A DNA stretch of 64,000 nucleotides from Echinicola salinicaeni (GTDB taxonomy: Bacteria > Bacteroidota > Bacteroidia > Cytophagales > Cyclobacteriaceae). Shown here in pieces: positions 50,846-60,954 of this stretch. Made by a program: the position numbers and the translations under genes. The DNA is taken from assembly GCF_014280965.1 (NCBI RefSeq), contig NZ_JACODZ010000006.1, forward strand, positions 310,001 through 374,000, written 5' to 3'. The stretch's first letter is position 1; every line of letters begins with the position of its first letter. A model generated the notes under the pieces. It searched no databases, was not told the DNA's origin, and worked only from the letters and a program-made list of their open reading frames with translations.

Positions 50846-51470
50846 GCCTAAATAAATCCTCCTGTTCCTGAGGAACCACCTGCAGTACATTGGCCAGTAC
50901 CAATCTTACCAAAGTCTTTGAGGCAATAAACCTCGGTAAACGGGCGATTTTTGAATATTCTTTTAAGGTAATGGATTCTTTTTCATTGAGCGCCTGCATG
51001 AGTTTGGTTTCCTTATCCCCGTAGTTGAAAATAATATTCTTTTCATTTTTACCCCTGCGAAGGATTTCCCAAACTTCCCTACTAGCTTGCACCGTGCGGT
51101 CTTCCACTCTCACATAAGATTTCTTTCGGCCGTCTTCATATAAAAAATGGGGCCTTTTGGGACTTTTTTCAAAATGGAAAACCGCTACTCCCTTTTTTTC
51201 ATTTATAGGAATGATCGATAATTCATATTGTACTATGGGCCTGATTTTTTCTTTAATGGCCTTTTCCAGCACATATACATCCTCTTCAATATACCTTTGG
51301 CCACTTACAGTTTTATCATCATCCACCCCTATCATGAGGTAGCCACCATCAGTGTTGGACAGGGCAATGATTTCTCTGACAATTTTCTCAGGGTGTGACG
51401 CCTTTTTTTTGAATTCAATATGTAAGCCTTCACCCTTTTGGGCCAGTCTTGTCACTTCCTGAAGTGTCAT
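50829..51470 (-). CDS. AlbA_2/Schlafen-like putative DNA-binding protein
   Basis: Protein of 213 aa. The first about 120 residues fit the AlbA_2 (AAA_4/Schlafen-like) domain: EGLHIEFKKKASHPEKIVREIIALSNTDGGYLMIGVDDD, with the EFK and GG motifs. The C-terminal part holds a winged-helix-like segment (ALNEKESITLKEYSKIARLP, then LVRLVLANVLQVVPQ). It is probably a DNA-binding regulator. Follows the 51483 gene by 12 bp, so it is probably the last gene of the uvrB unit. The 3' overlap with recX is 17 bp. Confidence 0.82.
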   Translation of the reverse strand: MTLQEVTRLAQKGEGLHIEFKKKASHPEKIVREIIALSNTDGGYLMIGVDDDKTVSGQRYIEEDVYVLEKAIKEKIRPIVQYELSIIPINEKKGVAVFHFEKSPKRPHFLYEDGRKKSYVRVEDRTVQASREVWEILRRGKNEKNIIFNYGDKETKLMQALNEKESITLKEYSKIARLPRFIASKTLVRLVLANVLQVVPQEQEDLFRLKHLS

Positions 51471-51482
51471 TTCTTTATTCTT

Positions 51483-51920
51483 TTAGTTGATCAAAAAGCT
51501 CAATCCAGCTCTTAAACCTGCTACATTGCTTACCGCATAATAATCCACTATTCCCTCTAGACGCAATCTGTAAGACAGGTTAAAGGTATATCCTGCTCCA
51601 AAAGCAATATCGCTATTCTTTCCTATCAAGCCCCTCATTCTGATAAAGGCTGGTTCCAATGGGTAAAATCTGCCACCTAAGCTAACTTGGTTTGGTCTAT
51701 TATAGTTAAACTCATATCCACCAGAAAAGGATATATTATGCCAGTGAAAATAATTGGCTTCTACACCAATTTGGTATCTTCTGATGACTCCCGGTGCATC
51801 TGTTTTGACCAGGTCCAAAGCACCAGATATCAAATAACTGCCTGCTGCTTGTTGTGCATGTGCTTCCTTGCTTGCCCACAAAAATAGCGGGAAAGCCATT
51901 AGCATTAAAATTTTTTTCAT
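51483..51920 (-). CDS. Small exported outer-membrane barrel-like protein
   Basis: Exported protein of about 145 aa. The ATG at 51920 gives a signal peptide MKKILMLMAFPLFLWASKEAHAQ with a cleavage near AHAQ; an upstream ATG in frame at 51983 would spoil it. The remaining 120 residues have amphipathic strands (QIGVEANYFHWHNISFSGGY, DIAFGAGYTFNLSYRLRLEGI, AGLRAGLSFLIN), as in small outer-membrane barrels. Between uvrB and the AlbA_2 gene on the same strand. Confidence 0.68.
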   Translation of the reverse strand: MKKILMLMAFPLFLWASKEAHAQQAAGSYLISGALDLVKTDAPGVIRRYQIGVEANYFHWHNISFSGGYEFNYNRPNQVSLGGRFYPLEPAFIRMRGLIGKNSDIAFGAGYTFNLSYRLRLEGIVDYYAVSNVAGLRAGLSFLIN

Positions 51921-51986
51921 TTGTAATATTCTGTCAATTGGTGGTGGAAAAATAACATCCTGATTTTCAAAAACCAGTAGCATTTA

Positions 51987-54023
51987 TCAGTCCATACGTT
52001 TGAGCTCTTCCAGTCTTTTCTTTAATCCCTGCCATTCATCTCTTAAACGGGCGGCCTCCATAAAATTAAGTTCCTTGGCTGCTTTTTCCATTTGTTTTTG
52101 GGTTTGCGGGATAAGTTTTTCCAGCTTATCCTTGCTCAAATATTGTACCACAGGATCTGCTGCATAGGCTTGATCATCCGTAAAGTGATCATCATAGAAC
52201 TTGGCATTCTTTTTACTGTCTGCCACTTTGGTTTGTCCCATGATTTTTTCTTTGGATTTGATGACTGTTTTTGGAGTGATGCCATGCTCTTCATTATATG
52301 CAATTTGAATTCCTCTCCTTCTTTTCGTCTCATCTATGGCTCGCTGCATGGAGGCAGTTACCTTATCTGCATACATGATCACCCGACCGTTTTCATTTCT
52401 CGCTGCTCTACCGATAGTCTGTACCAAACTCCTTTCATTTCTCAGGAACCCTTCTTTATCTGCATCTAAAATGGCCACGAGGGAAACTTCAGGTAAGTCC
52501 AACCCTTCCCTTAGTAGGTTAACCCCTACCAAAACATCAAAAATACCCAAACGTAATTCCCTAAGGATTTCCACCCTGTCCAGAGATTTTACTTCGGAGT
52601 GTATATAACGACATTTGATGCCAGCTCTTTCCAAGAATTTATTAAGCTCTTCTGCCATTCTTTTGGTCAAGGTGGTCACCAAGACTCTGTCACCCTGCTT
52701 AATGGTCTGGTCGATTTCCTCCAATAGGTCATCGATCTGGTTCCCACTTGGCCTCACATCTATCAGTGGATCCAGTAGACCCGTTGGACGGATAATCTGC
52801 TCCACCACTACGCCATCAGTTTGGTTCAGTTCATAATCTGCTGGTGTAGCGCTTACATAGATGAGCTGATTGGTAAGGGATTCAAATTCATCAAATTTCA
52901 GCGGTCGGTTGTCCAAAGCAGAAGGTAGCCTAAAGCCAAAGTCCACCAAATTGACCTTTCTGGAGCGGTCACCGCCCCACATGGCCCTGATCTGTGGGAT
53001 GGTCACATGACTTTCGTCTATGACCATCAAGAAGTCATCTGGGAAATAATCCAAGAGGCAGAAAGGTCGGGCTCCTGCAGATCTTCTGTCGAAATACCTG
53101 GAATAGTTTTCCACACCTGAACAATAGCCCAATTCCCTGATCATTTCAAGATCAAATTCGGTTCTCTCCCTTAATCTGGTCGCTTCTTCCAATCTCATAT
53201 CCTTTTCAAAAAAGGAAATCTGGGCCATCAAATCATCTTGGATTTCTTTGATGGCCACATCTATGACATCTCTGCCTGTCACAAACAGGTTGGCCGGGAA
53301 AATCGTAATCAGTTTTTCACTGGATAGTTTTTTACCAGTAGCAGGATCAATGCGCTGAATGGCCTCTATTTCATCTCCCCAGAAATAAATTCTGTAGGCA
53401 AAGTCTGCATAGGCCACAAAGATATCTACCGTATCACCCTTCACCCTAAATGTACCATGTTTGAAATCTGCATTGGCCCGGCTGTAGAGGATATCCACCA
53501 ATTTAAAAAGCAATTGGTTTCTTGGGATTCGGTCTCCTTCCTGAAGTTTGACTACATTCTTTCCAAATTCTTCTGGATTTCCGATACCATAGATGCATGA
53601 AACAGAAGCTACTACGATAACATCCCTACGTCCTGATAGCAGGGCTGAAGTGGCGCTAAGTCTTAATTTTTCTATTTCTTCATTGATCGAAAGATCCTTT
53701 TCAATATATACTCCACTGGTGGGGATAAAAGCTTCTGGTTGATAATAATCATAGTAGGAAATAAAATACTCTACTGAATTTTCAGGAAAAAACTGCTTGA
53801 ACTCGCCATAAAGCTGGGCTGCCAAGGTTTTGTTGTGACAGAGTACTAAAGTAGGTTTTTGGACTTCCTGAATTACATTGGCAACTGTAAAGGTTTTGCC
53901 CGAACCAGTTACCCCTAAAAGTACTTGGGAAGGTTCTCCTGCATTGATCCCCTCAGAGAGGTTTTTGATAGCGGCTGGTTGGTCGCCTGTAGGACTGTAA
54001 TCAGATATTATTTTGAAATCCAT
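51987..54023 (-). CDS. uvrB: Excinuclease ABC subunit B
   Basis: Full-length UvrB (678 aa), DNA helicase-like subunit of nucleotide excision repair. Walker [18 protein letters not shown] (about 36-52), the beta-hairpin region [26 protein letters not shown]-like motif [12 protein letters not shown], motif [47 protein letters not shown], and a C-terminal UVR motif ([21 protein letters not shown]) for UvrC/UvrA binding. Heads a minus-strand unit with two downstream genes. Confidence 0.98.
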   Translation of the reverse strand: MDFKIISDYSPTGDQPAAIKNLSEGINAGEPSQVLLGVTGSGKTFTVANVIQEVQKPTLVLCHNKTLAAQLYGEFKQFFPENSVEYFISYYDYYQPEAFIPTSGVYIEKDLSINEEIEKLRLSATSALLSGRRDVIVVASVSCIYGIGNPEEFGKNVVKLQEGDRIPRNQLLFKLVDILYSRANADFKHGTFRVKGDTVDIFVAYADFAYRIYFWGDEIEAIQRIDPATGKKLSSEKLITIFPANLFVTGRDVIDVAIKEIQDDLMAQISFFEKDMRLEEATRLRERTEFDLEMIRELGYCSGVENYSRYFDRRSAGARPFCLLDYFPDDFLMVIDESHVTIPQIRAMWGGDRSRKVNLVDFGFRLPSALDNRPLKFDEFESLTNQLIYVSATPADYELNQTDGVVVEQIIRPTGLLDPLIDVRPSGNQIDDLLEEIDQTIKQGDRVLVTTLTKRMAEELNKFLERAGIKCRYIHSEVKSLDRVEILRELRLGIFDVLVGVNLLREGLDLPEVSLVAILDADKEGFLRNERSLVQTIGRAARNENGRVIMYADKVTASMQRAIDETKRRRGIQIAYNEEHGITPKTVIKSKEKIMGQTKVADSKKNAKFYDDHFTDDQAYAADPVVQYLSKDKLEKLIPQTQKQMEKAAKELNFMEAARLRDEWQGLKKRLEELKRMD

Positions 54024-54063
54024 GGTTTTTCTTTAGTGTCCTTAACTAACGTTTATTCGATGG

Positions 54064-54086
54064 GTAAAAGTTTATTAAACTTTTAC
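54064..54086. repeat. AT-rich perfect inverted repeat at the DUF4105 gene end
   Basis: Arms GTAAAAGTTTA and TAAACTTTTAC (54064-54086) with a 1-nt centre, overlapping the DUF4105 stop codon. It could be a weak hairpin terminator for the minus strand; there is no T tract. Spacer to uvrB start is 50 bp. Confidence 0.4.
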
Positions 54087-55262
54087 ATTCCTTTTATATG
54101 CTTTCAACCTGTCTAAGTTATAATAAAGGTAATTAGTTCTTAAAATGATCACCAAGATAAAGGGCAATACGCTTGGATGGAAAGATTGCCAGCCCAATAT
54201 CCAAAATACAATGGCAGCATCTGCCATGATAAGGGCAAATAGTAAATACTTCTTTACCCATTCTGCAGGATATTTTTGGTTCAGACCATAAACTAAAACT
54301 CCATGTAATGGAAAGGCCCATAAAAGGTTCCAATTATACTTGGTGGCAGTATGTTCCGTAAAGAACCAAAGGGATATTACTACTAATCCTAAAAGGCTAA
54401 GTAAAAGAAAAAGTCCTTGATCAAGACCAATATAGAGTCGTTTCTTTTTGAAGCCAATATAGGTGAATACCATAAATACGATGGCTATCAACCAAAACAG
54501 AAAGTAAGGATTGAAGATACTGTTTTCAATGTTAACAGGTGGAAGGTTCAGGACAGTAGATTGACTTTTTACCAGGGGTCTTGTGGGGCCATCTCCTACA
54601 ATTTCAGCTCTACCAAAGGCAGCTTCCATATAGTCAGGAAGGAATTGCTTTTGTCTTTCATTAGCTGGAATATCTATAACACTCCCCAAGGCAAGGTCAA
54701 TGCCCAAGTCTCCCCAAGGCAATGGAAGGACATATTCATCTATCAAGTTTCTAAAAGTTTTTTCATCAGCATCAATAGGGTTTTTCCACTCCAGTTGATC
54801 GCCCAGAACTACCTCCAGCATATCTCTGATCCTGGTAGCACAATTGTCATAGAAGAAATCATAGCGGTAATAGCGGTTGTCAGGCTGGTAGTTGATTTGC
54901 AGGAATTCGACTGCTTTAGCAGCTTGCTGTGGATTGAGATCCAACACTTGCTCTCTTACTGCTCTTCCTGAATAGGAATAATGTTCAATAAATGACTGGT
55001 AAGTACTTATGCTAAGTTTATAGTCCAATTTTCCTTGAGCAAATTTCAAATAGAAATTTGGCGTGTCAAAGTCAAAGGTTCCATAGTTAAAAATTAGATC
55101 CCTACCTGTTTTTTGATCTGTTACCCTCACAGCACTATGACCAAAAATGCTGTAAAGCTCGGTTCCTGGGTCACATGTCAAAAGGCTGATTCTATATTCT
55201 TGTGCACTTAATAGCTTAGAAGTCAGTAGAATAAGTGAAAAAATTAATCCTATTTTTTTCAT
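54075..55262 (-). CDS. DUF4105 membrane protein
   Basis: Exported and membrane protein of 395 aa: signal peptide ending near LSAQ, then a DUF4105 domain (SIFGHSAVRVTDQKTGRDLIFNYGTFDF, FFYDNCATRIRDMLE; about 22-220), with conserved His and Cys residues that resemble a papain-like peptidase core. Four to five hydrophobic helices lie in the C-terminal 130 residues (about 253-375). The N-terminal part probably faces the periplasm. Divergent from the T9SS gene with only 46 bp between starts. Confidence 0.82.
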   Translation of the reverse strand: MKKIGLIFSLILLTSKLLSAQEYRISLLTCDPGTELYSIFGHSAVRVTDQKTGRDLIFNYGTFDFDTPNFYLKFAQGKLDYKLSISTYQSFIEHYSYSGRAVREQVLDLNPQQAAKAVEFLQINYQPDNRYYRYDFFYDNCATRIRDMLEVVLGDQLEWKNPIDADEKTFRNLIDEYVLPLPWGDLGIDLALGSVIDIPANERQKQFLPDYMEAAFGRAEIVGDGPTRPLVKSQSTVLNLPPVNIENSIFNPYFLFWLIAIVFMVFTYIGFKKKRLYIGLDQGLFLLLSLLGLVVISLWFFTEHTATKYNWNLLWAFPLHGVLVYGLNQKYPAEWVKKYLLFALIMADAAIVFWILGWQSFHPSVLPFILVIILRTNYLYYNLDRLKAYKRNVKV

Positions 55263-55308
55263 CTTTTTTAATATCTTATTAAATTGGATTCCATCGAATT
55301 TTTTAACG

Positions 55309-57627
55309 ATGAATTTTTTATTGCGTCTTGATTTTTTTAGGGTTTATATCCCAAAACGAAATTACAAGATAATATCCATAATTTTTATGACCGTAAGGAT
55401 ATTATCCCAGAATACCTATGCCCAATCAGTCGGAGCTTATCGAAGTATTGCAAGTGGCTATTTTGATCAGGTGAACATTTGGGAAATTTATGATGGTACT
55501 ACTTGGGTGGCTGCAAGTGCCAAACCTGATGATAGTCACGATGTATATATTGAATATGGGCATAAGGTAACACTTCAACAAAACGAATCAGTACATGCTT
55601 TATTTCTAAATGCCCAAACAGGTACGGGTGAAAAGTTGGATCTTAATGATTTTCAATTGGAAATCTACGGGAGTCTTAATGCTTATGATGGTGCAGCACC
55701 GGGTACTCCAACTGGAACTTGGAATACTATTGATTGGATAGGTAGTAGTGTGAATAGTCAATTGGTCTTTAAGGGAAGTTCAAGAGTGGTTATTCCAAGT
55801 GGCGCTTGGAGTGCTTTTACTACCAGAAGTCGGTATACCATGGTTTTTGATGCGGATCCTGGAGAGGTTTTAAGGATTCAAGAAGCAGTGAAAGCTAATA
55901 AATTTGTGATTAAAAATGGAAAGGTGATTCAGGAGGGTGTTCCAGGAGTAGACTGTGCCAGTTTTTCTTTCAATAATGATCCAGCAGTGATTGGTGCTTA
56001 TGGAGATTTGGTAATTGAGAATGGGGCAAGCTTGGAGTCGGATTGTTCTGAGGGAATTCTTTTTCGATCGGCCAGTGGCTTGGTTCCAGCGTCGTTATTG
56101 GATTTGGAAGATGGAGCCGATTTGATTTTTAATGCCAATGATCCAGAAATAAATGCTGCTAGCGTGAATTTAGATGGAACCGTTTATTATGCTTCCAGTT
56201 CAGGAAACCAAAATTTTGTAAGTACCAGTATGTTGGGTGCTGTTTTACCGATTAGGTATAATCATCTTGTTTTTCAGGGTAATGCACAAAAGTACTTGCC
56301 AGCAGTATTAGAGGTAGCGGGAAATGTGGAAAAAATAAATGGAGGCAATATTGTGGATAACAATACCAATTTATTAATAAATGGATCCGCTGATCAGGTG
56401 GTTGCTGGTTTTGCGCTTACTGTATCAGACTTGGAAGTTGACAAATCTGCAGGGATGCTGATATTGGATAATAATCTTCAAATCATAAATGATTTCAAAA
56501 TGATTCAGGGAGCAATTGATTTTGATAATCATGATTTATATATCAACAGTGGTGGCTTAGGTTCCTACCAGTATTCAGCGGGTAGTTGGCATAACCTTTT
56601 TCAGCTTCAATATGGTCAAATTCCAGTTATTTTGAATAGTACAAATGCTACTTTTCCTTTTGTGGATAAGTATGAAGATGGAATAAGGAAAGTGCAATTG
56701 GAAGGTGTTCATACTGCTTTAAGTTCAGTACTTTCCATTACTTATCAACAGGTGCCAGGAGTAGACCATCATGCCAACTTCCTGGATGATGATGGAACCA
56801 ATATTCTGTATCAGCTCAATAGCTATTTTACTTTAAATACTGGGTCCAGTGATAATGTCGATTTGATTCTTAGGATTTCTGCTGATGATCTCATTGTGGA
56901 TAATGTCAATGATATTCGGATAGTTGGGGATCATATTGCTGCTGAAGGAGATCACTTGTTAGCAGAGGATGATGCAGGAGAATTTTTTGCCAGGCGGGAG
57001 TTGTCACTGAGTGAAATGGACGGGGGAAAATTCACCATTGGAAGTTATGTTACTGCTTCTATACTTCCTTTGGATTGGTTGTCTTATTCTGCAAAGGAAG
57101 ACGGCGCGGATAACCTGGTTTTTTGGACTGTAGAGGAAGAGCAAAGTATTGATAAATATGATATTTATCGCTCCATAATGGGTGTGGATAAGTTTGAATT
57201 AATCGGCTATATGTCCCTGAAGGATAATAACCAATTCATCAATACTTATGTGTTCAGGGATAGTGTTTCTTTGAGTTATCCACAGGTGTATTATAAGATT
57301 GGAGCTGTCGAGAAATCCGGAGAAATTCAGTTTTCGCCCGTATTTGGGCTTTTTAGAGGATGGGATCAAATCGAAGATTTAAGGATTTTTCCAAATCCTT
57401 ATCAAACTGGAACTATTCACATTGAAGTGCCGGAAAATTTATATGCAAAAAGAGTATGGATACGAATTAAGAATATGCAGGGTGTGAATATTTATTCCAT
57501 AAATGGTATATATAAAGATATTCAATTGTCTTTTAATGATAAGCTGAAACAACTTTCAGGTGGAGTGTATATAGTTTCATTTTTTACAAATAATGAAGCG
57601 TTTACCACAAAGTGGATTAAACAATAA
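55309..57627 (+). CDS. T9SS-secreted beta-rich surface protein
   Basis: Secreted protein of 772 aa with a signal sequence after a long n-region (cleavage near YAQ, about residue 39). Residues about 45-560 hold beta-strand repeats with NxDxxG-type turns. At about 580-690 is a fibronectin-like segment (LPLDWLSYSAKEDGADNLVF, then YDIYRSIMG) typical before the sorting signal. The last about 80 residues form a type A T9SS C-terminal domain (IFPNPYQTGTIHIEV, GGVYIVSFFTNNE, KWIKQ). So it should be exported through the type IX system and held on the surface. Role unknown, perhaps adhesion. Confidence 0.85.
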   Translation: MNFLLRLDFFRVYIPKRNYKIISIIFMTVRILSQNTYAQSVGAYRSIASGYFDQVNIWEIYDGTTWVAASAKPDDSHDVYIEYGHKVTLQQNESVHALFLNAQTGTGEKLDLNDFQLEIYGSLNAYDGAAPGTPTGTWNTIDWIGSSVNSQLVFKGSSRVVIPSGAWSAFTTRSRYTMVFDADPGEVLRIQEAVKANKFVIKNGKVIQEGVPGVDCASFSFNNDPAVIGAYGDLVIENGASLESDCSEGILFRSASGLVPASLLDLEDGADLIFNANDPEINAASVNLDGTVYYASSSGNQNFVSTSMLGAVLPIRYNHLVFQGNAQKYLPAVLEVAGNVEKINGGNIVDNNTNLLINGSADQVVAGFALTVSDLEVDKSAGMLILDNNLQIINDFKMIQGAIDFDNHDLYINSGGLGSYQYSAGSWHNLFQLQYGQIPVILNSTNATFPFVDKYEDGIRKVQLEGVHTALSSVLSITYQQVPGVDHHANFLDDDGTNILYQLNSYFTLNTGSSDNVDLILRISADDLIVDNVNDIRIVGDHIAAEGDHLLAEDDAGEFFARRELSLSEMDGGKFTIGSYVTASILPLDWLSYSAKEDGADNLVFWTVEEEQSIDKYDIYRSIMGVDKFELIGYMSLKDNNQFINTYVFRDSVSLSYPQVYYKIGAVEKSGEIQFSPVFGLFRGWDQIEDLRIFPNPYQTGTIHIEVPENLYAKRVWIRIKNMQGVNIYSINGIYKDIQLSFNDKLKQLSGGVYIVSFFTNNEAFTTKWIKQ

Positions 57628-57666
57628 AAGACGCTGGATTAAATAGTCCAGCGTCTTTTATTGTTT
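57619..57666. terminator. Very strong bidirectional terminator
   Basis: A perfect 20-bp stem (57619-57638 with 57647-57666) with an 8-nt loop; the T9SS stop codon lies inside the left arm. The right arm contains four Ts (57656-57659) and further Ts follow. The convergent glmS gene ends 18 bp beyond, so it probably serves both. Confidence 0.92.
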
Positions 57667-57684
57667 GTTTTGGATATTAATTTA

Positions 57685-59526
57685 TTATTCTACTGTAACG
57701 GACTTGGCCAGATTTCTAGGTTGGTCCACATTACACCCGCGCATAACAGCAATATGGTAAGAAAGCTGCTGCAAAGGAATCACAGAAATCAAAGGGACAA
57801 AAGCTTCGTGAGCCTTAGGGATTTCAATGACATGATCAGCCATCTTTTTCACCGTTTCATCACCTTCTGTTACCACGGCAATGATTTTTCCCTTTCTTGC
57901 TTTTACCTCTTGGATATTGCTGACTACTTTCTCATAGGAGCTGTCTTGGGTAGCGATGAAAACTACAGGCATTTCCTCATCAATCAAAGCAATGGGGCCA
58001 TGTTTCATCTCAGCTGCAGGATAGCCTTCAGCATGTATATAAGAAATCTCCTTTAGCTTCAATGCGCCCTCCAAAGCCACCGGGAAATTATATCCCCTAC
58101 CTAGGTAAAGGAAGTTGCTGGCGTCCTTATACTGTGCAGATATTTTTTCTATTTGCTCATTAAGCTTCAAGGTCTTTTCAACTTTTGCTGGAATGGCCTC
58201 CAATTCGCTTAAAAGCTGCATATACTTGCTTTCAGGTAAAGTCCCTCTTTGGTAGCCCAACATGAGGGCCATCATGGAAAGTACGGAGATTTGGGCCGTA
58301 AAAGCTTTTGTGGAGGCAACACCGATTTCTGGTCCAGCGTGGGTATAAGACCCCGCATGGGTTGCTCTGGCAATGGAAGATCCCACTACATTACAAACAC
58401 CAAAGATGGTTGCGCCCTTTGATTTGGCTAGCTCAATGGCCGCCAAAGTATCCGCTGTTTCACCAGACTGGGAAATGGCAATGACGAAATCCTTGCTGTT
58501 GATGACTGGGTTTCTGTACCTGAATTCCGAGGCATATTCTACCTCAACAGGCACTCTGGCGAATTCTTCAAAGAGATATTCTGCCACCAAGCCAGCATGC
58601 CAACTGGTACCACAAGCAGTGATAATGATCCTGTCGGCATTTTGGAACTTGTTCATATAGTCCCTTAATCCGCCTAAGACCAGTCTGCCACCTTTGGCAT
58701 CCAACCTACCACGCATACAATCTGCAATGGATCTGGGTTGCTCGCTGATTTCTTTAAGCATAAAGTGATCAAATCCACCTTTTTCGATGGACTCTAACTC
58801 CATCTCCAATTGGTTGATATAAGGGTGTGTCTCTACATTCTCAATGGTTTTGATCTGTAGTTTGGCATCCCGAATCACGGCGATTTCATAGTCGTCCAGG
58901 TAGACCACTTGATTGGTGTACTCCACGATGGGGGTGGCATCAGATGCCAGGAAGAATTCATCTTCTCCCACTCCTATGACCAATGGTGATCCCTTTCTTG
59001 CAGCAATCAGTGTGTCCGGTTCATCCTTGTGCATCAAAACAATCGCATAAGCGCCCACGATTTTATGCAGGGCCAAGCGCACAGCCTCTTCAATGCTGCA
59101 GTTGTTGTTTTGATAAATGTCTTCAATAAAGTTGATGAAGACTTCGGAATCCGTTTCGCTGTGAAAGGTGTATCCCTTATTGATCAGGTCAGTTTTCAAC
59201 ACATCATAGTTTTCGATGATCCCGTTGTGAATCATGGCGAAATTTTCTGATGAGGAATAGTGAGGGTGGGCGTTGACATCGTTGGGTTCACCATGCGTTG
59301 CCCATCTCGTATGACCTATCCCGATATGGGAGTGGAGGTTGGGGTTGTCTAAAAGGGAGTTTTCCAATTCGGAAACTTTCCCCTTTTTTTTGTAGACATT
59401 CAGGCCGGCTTCATTTAGTAAGGCCACACCGGCACTGTCGTAGCCTCGATATTCGAGTCTTTTTAGGCCTTTTATGATGACAGGCAGGGCTTCCTGCTTG
59501 CCAACATAGGCTACAATTCCACACAT
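57685..59526 (-). CDS. glmS: Glutamine-fructose-6-phosphate aminotransferase (isomerising)
   Basis: GlmS of 613 aa, which makes glucosamine 6-phosphate for peptidoglycan and LPS. N-terminal glutaminase: the second residue Cys (MCGIVAYVG) is the nucleophile, with HTRWATHGEPN and DSEVF. The SIS isomerase half includes TACGTSWHAG, SQSGETADTL, AEGYPAAEMKHGPIALID, and the C-terminal DQPRNLAKSVTVE. Full length. Last gene of a minus-strand unit after DUF4270 and the glycogen-synthase-like gene. Confidence 0.98.
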   Translation of the reverse strand: MCGIVAYVGKQEALPVIIKGLKRLEYRGYDSAGVALLNEAGLNVYKKKGKVSELENSLLDNPNLHSHIGIGHTRWATHGEPNDVNAHPHYSSSENFAMIHNGIIENYDVLKTDLINKGYTFHSETDSEVFINFIEDIYQNNNCSIEEAVRLALHKIVGAYAIVLMHKDEPDTLIAARKGSPLVIGVGEDEFFLASDATPIVEYTNQVVYLDDYEIAVIRDAKLQIKTIENVETHPYINQLEMELESIEKGGFDHFMLKEISEQPRSIADCMRGRLDAKGGRLVLGGLRDYMNKFQNADRIIITACGTSWHAGLVAEYLFEEFARVPVEVEYASEFRYRNPVINSKDFVIAISQSGETADTLAAIELAKSKGATIFGVCNVVGSSIARATHAGSYTHAGPEIGVASTKAFTAQISVLSMMALMLGYQRGTLPESKYMQLLSELEAIPAKVEKTLKLNEQIEKISAQYKDASNFLYLGRGYNFPVALEGALKLKEISYIHAEGYPAAEMKHGPIALIDEEMPVVFIATQDSSYEKVVSNIQEVKARKGKIIAVVTEGDETVKKMADHVIEIPKAHEAFVPLISVIPLQQLSYHIAVMRGCNVDQPRNLAKSVTVE

Positions 59527-59565
59527 AAAAGTTTTTGTTTATTAGGGTCGGAAATTTATTTAAAG

Positions 59566-60954
59566 CTATCTCATTTTAGTATAGAAAATTTTAAGTTTGA
59601 TAGAGTTTTGATTCAGTACATATTCTCTTAGAGAACGGATATCGTCCGGTTGATAGAATGGAGCACTTTGTGTGCTAGGTGTTCTTGGAAATAATAAAAT
59701 ATCGTTTCTTTCTAAATCTGTTCTGAAAAGAGAATTTATATATGAGCTAATGCTGATTTCGTAATTGAACTTCTCAGAATTGAAGAGTAATGGGTTGGCT
59801 CCTGCTGGAGTAAATGCAGGGATTACATTTCCATCCTCATCAGTTACGGTTTGGTTATATCCGTCTGATTGAATGGATAAAAGAATTCCGTCTGCTTCCC
59901 TAGTTAGGATTTTGTTGGTTTCATCCGTAAAGTAAGGAATTAAACTTGCGGGTGGAAGTTTACCATCAGGGAAATTCTCAACCGGTCCAAGCTCCAACAG
60001 CGCTTGGTTAAAGGTAACATTTTCTAAGGTATCAAGGAAATTTGAAAGTGGTTCCATGTCTAATTTTGCCACCAATCCCAAAAGGTTTTTACCACCAACT
60101 AGATTTCCTACATCATAGGCTTTATTTTTTTCTATAACAGCTTCTGTCGGCGTGCCCGATTTCTCTGTTAAGACTCCATTAAAATGTCTGGATTCTAAAG
60201 TGTAGATTGTGTATGAAGTGGATACCGTATCGTCCTCATCCTCGTGATAATAAATTTTGATCCCAGTTGCTTCTCCGGCAAATACATTAATAGCGGTTTC
60301 CTCATCAGGGTTTCCCTTTAATGCAAAGCCCGGCAAGTAATTTCTAAATGAAAAAACATCGTTAAAGATAGGATCATCATTTTGTAGCTTAGTGAAAAGA
60401 TCCATCGCAAAGGTCTCATCCATATTCATGGCTACCAATGTGTCCGAATTTTCCTTCAGCATAAAAGATCCCGTAGCAAAAGGGCTTTCCTCATATGCTA
60501 AGTGATCGAAATTATAATAAGTGGTATCCAGTATTGGTTCCGTGAGTTTATGGGCAGAAAAGCTTTTGAGGTTGTCCAAATCCTCTGCTGTCAAGGAGGT
60601 AATATTTAAATTGAACCTGGCTGAGTCAAAAATGGCTTCAGTACTTGGCTTGGTCCTGTCAGGATCAAAATTCATCCTACTGTAGCCGATGGATTCGGTC
60701 CTACCGAAATACTCACTATTATCGCCTCCTACGACTAACCTGCCTGGATTGGTGGTATTGAGGGAATCTACATCCACCAAATAAGCAGAAAGGGGTATTT
60801 CTGCATAGAAAACCCCTATCTGATTTATATCTGGGTCCAATATCAATCCAGCATCAGATGGATCGGTACAGGAACTATTTATCGTGGTAGATACTAGTAA
60901 TAAACCTGCCAGCTTAGCCTGCCAGGTCCGTATAGATGTTGTAGTAACTTTCAA
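59566..60954 (-). CDS. DUF4270 lipoprotein
   Basis: Protein of about 462 aa from a TTG at 60954, which gives a hydrophobic signal and Cys in INSSC; a TTG at 61017 is the longer alternative. The mature protein fits DUF4270: CTDPSDAGLILDPDINQIGV, then VGGDNSEYFGRTESIGYSR, later AYDVGNLVGGKNLLGLVAKL. The family is conserved in Bacteroidota as an outer-membrane lipoprotein beside glmS/panC. The start overlaps the end of the glycogen-synthase-like gene by 41 bp, so translation is coupled; the start codon remains uncertain. Confidence 0.85.
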   Translation of the reverse strand: MKVTTTSIRTWQAKLAGLLLVSTTINSSCTDPSDAGLILDPDINQIGVFYAEIPLSAYLVDVDSLNTTNPGRLVVGGDNSEYFGRTESIGYSRMNFDPDRTKPSTEAIFDSARFNLNITSLTAEDLDNLKSFSAHKLTEPILDTTYYNFDHLAYEESPFATGSFMLKENSDTLVAMNMDETFAMDLFTKLQNDDPIFNDVFSFRNYLPGFALKGNPDEETAINVFAGEATGIKIYYHEDEDDTVSTSYTIYTLESRHFNGVLTEKSGTPTEAVIEKNKAYDVGNLVGGKNLLGLVAKLDMEPLSNFLDTLENVTFNQALLELGPVENFPDGKLPPASLIPYFTDETNKILTREADGILLSIQSDGYNQTVTDEDGNVIPAFTPAGANPLLFNSEKFNYEISISSYINSLFRTDLERNDILLFPRTPSTQSAPFYQPDDIRSLREYVLNQNSIKLKIFYTKMR

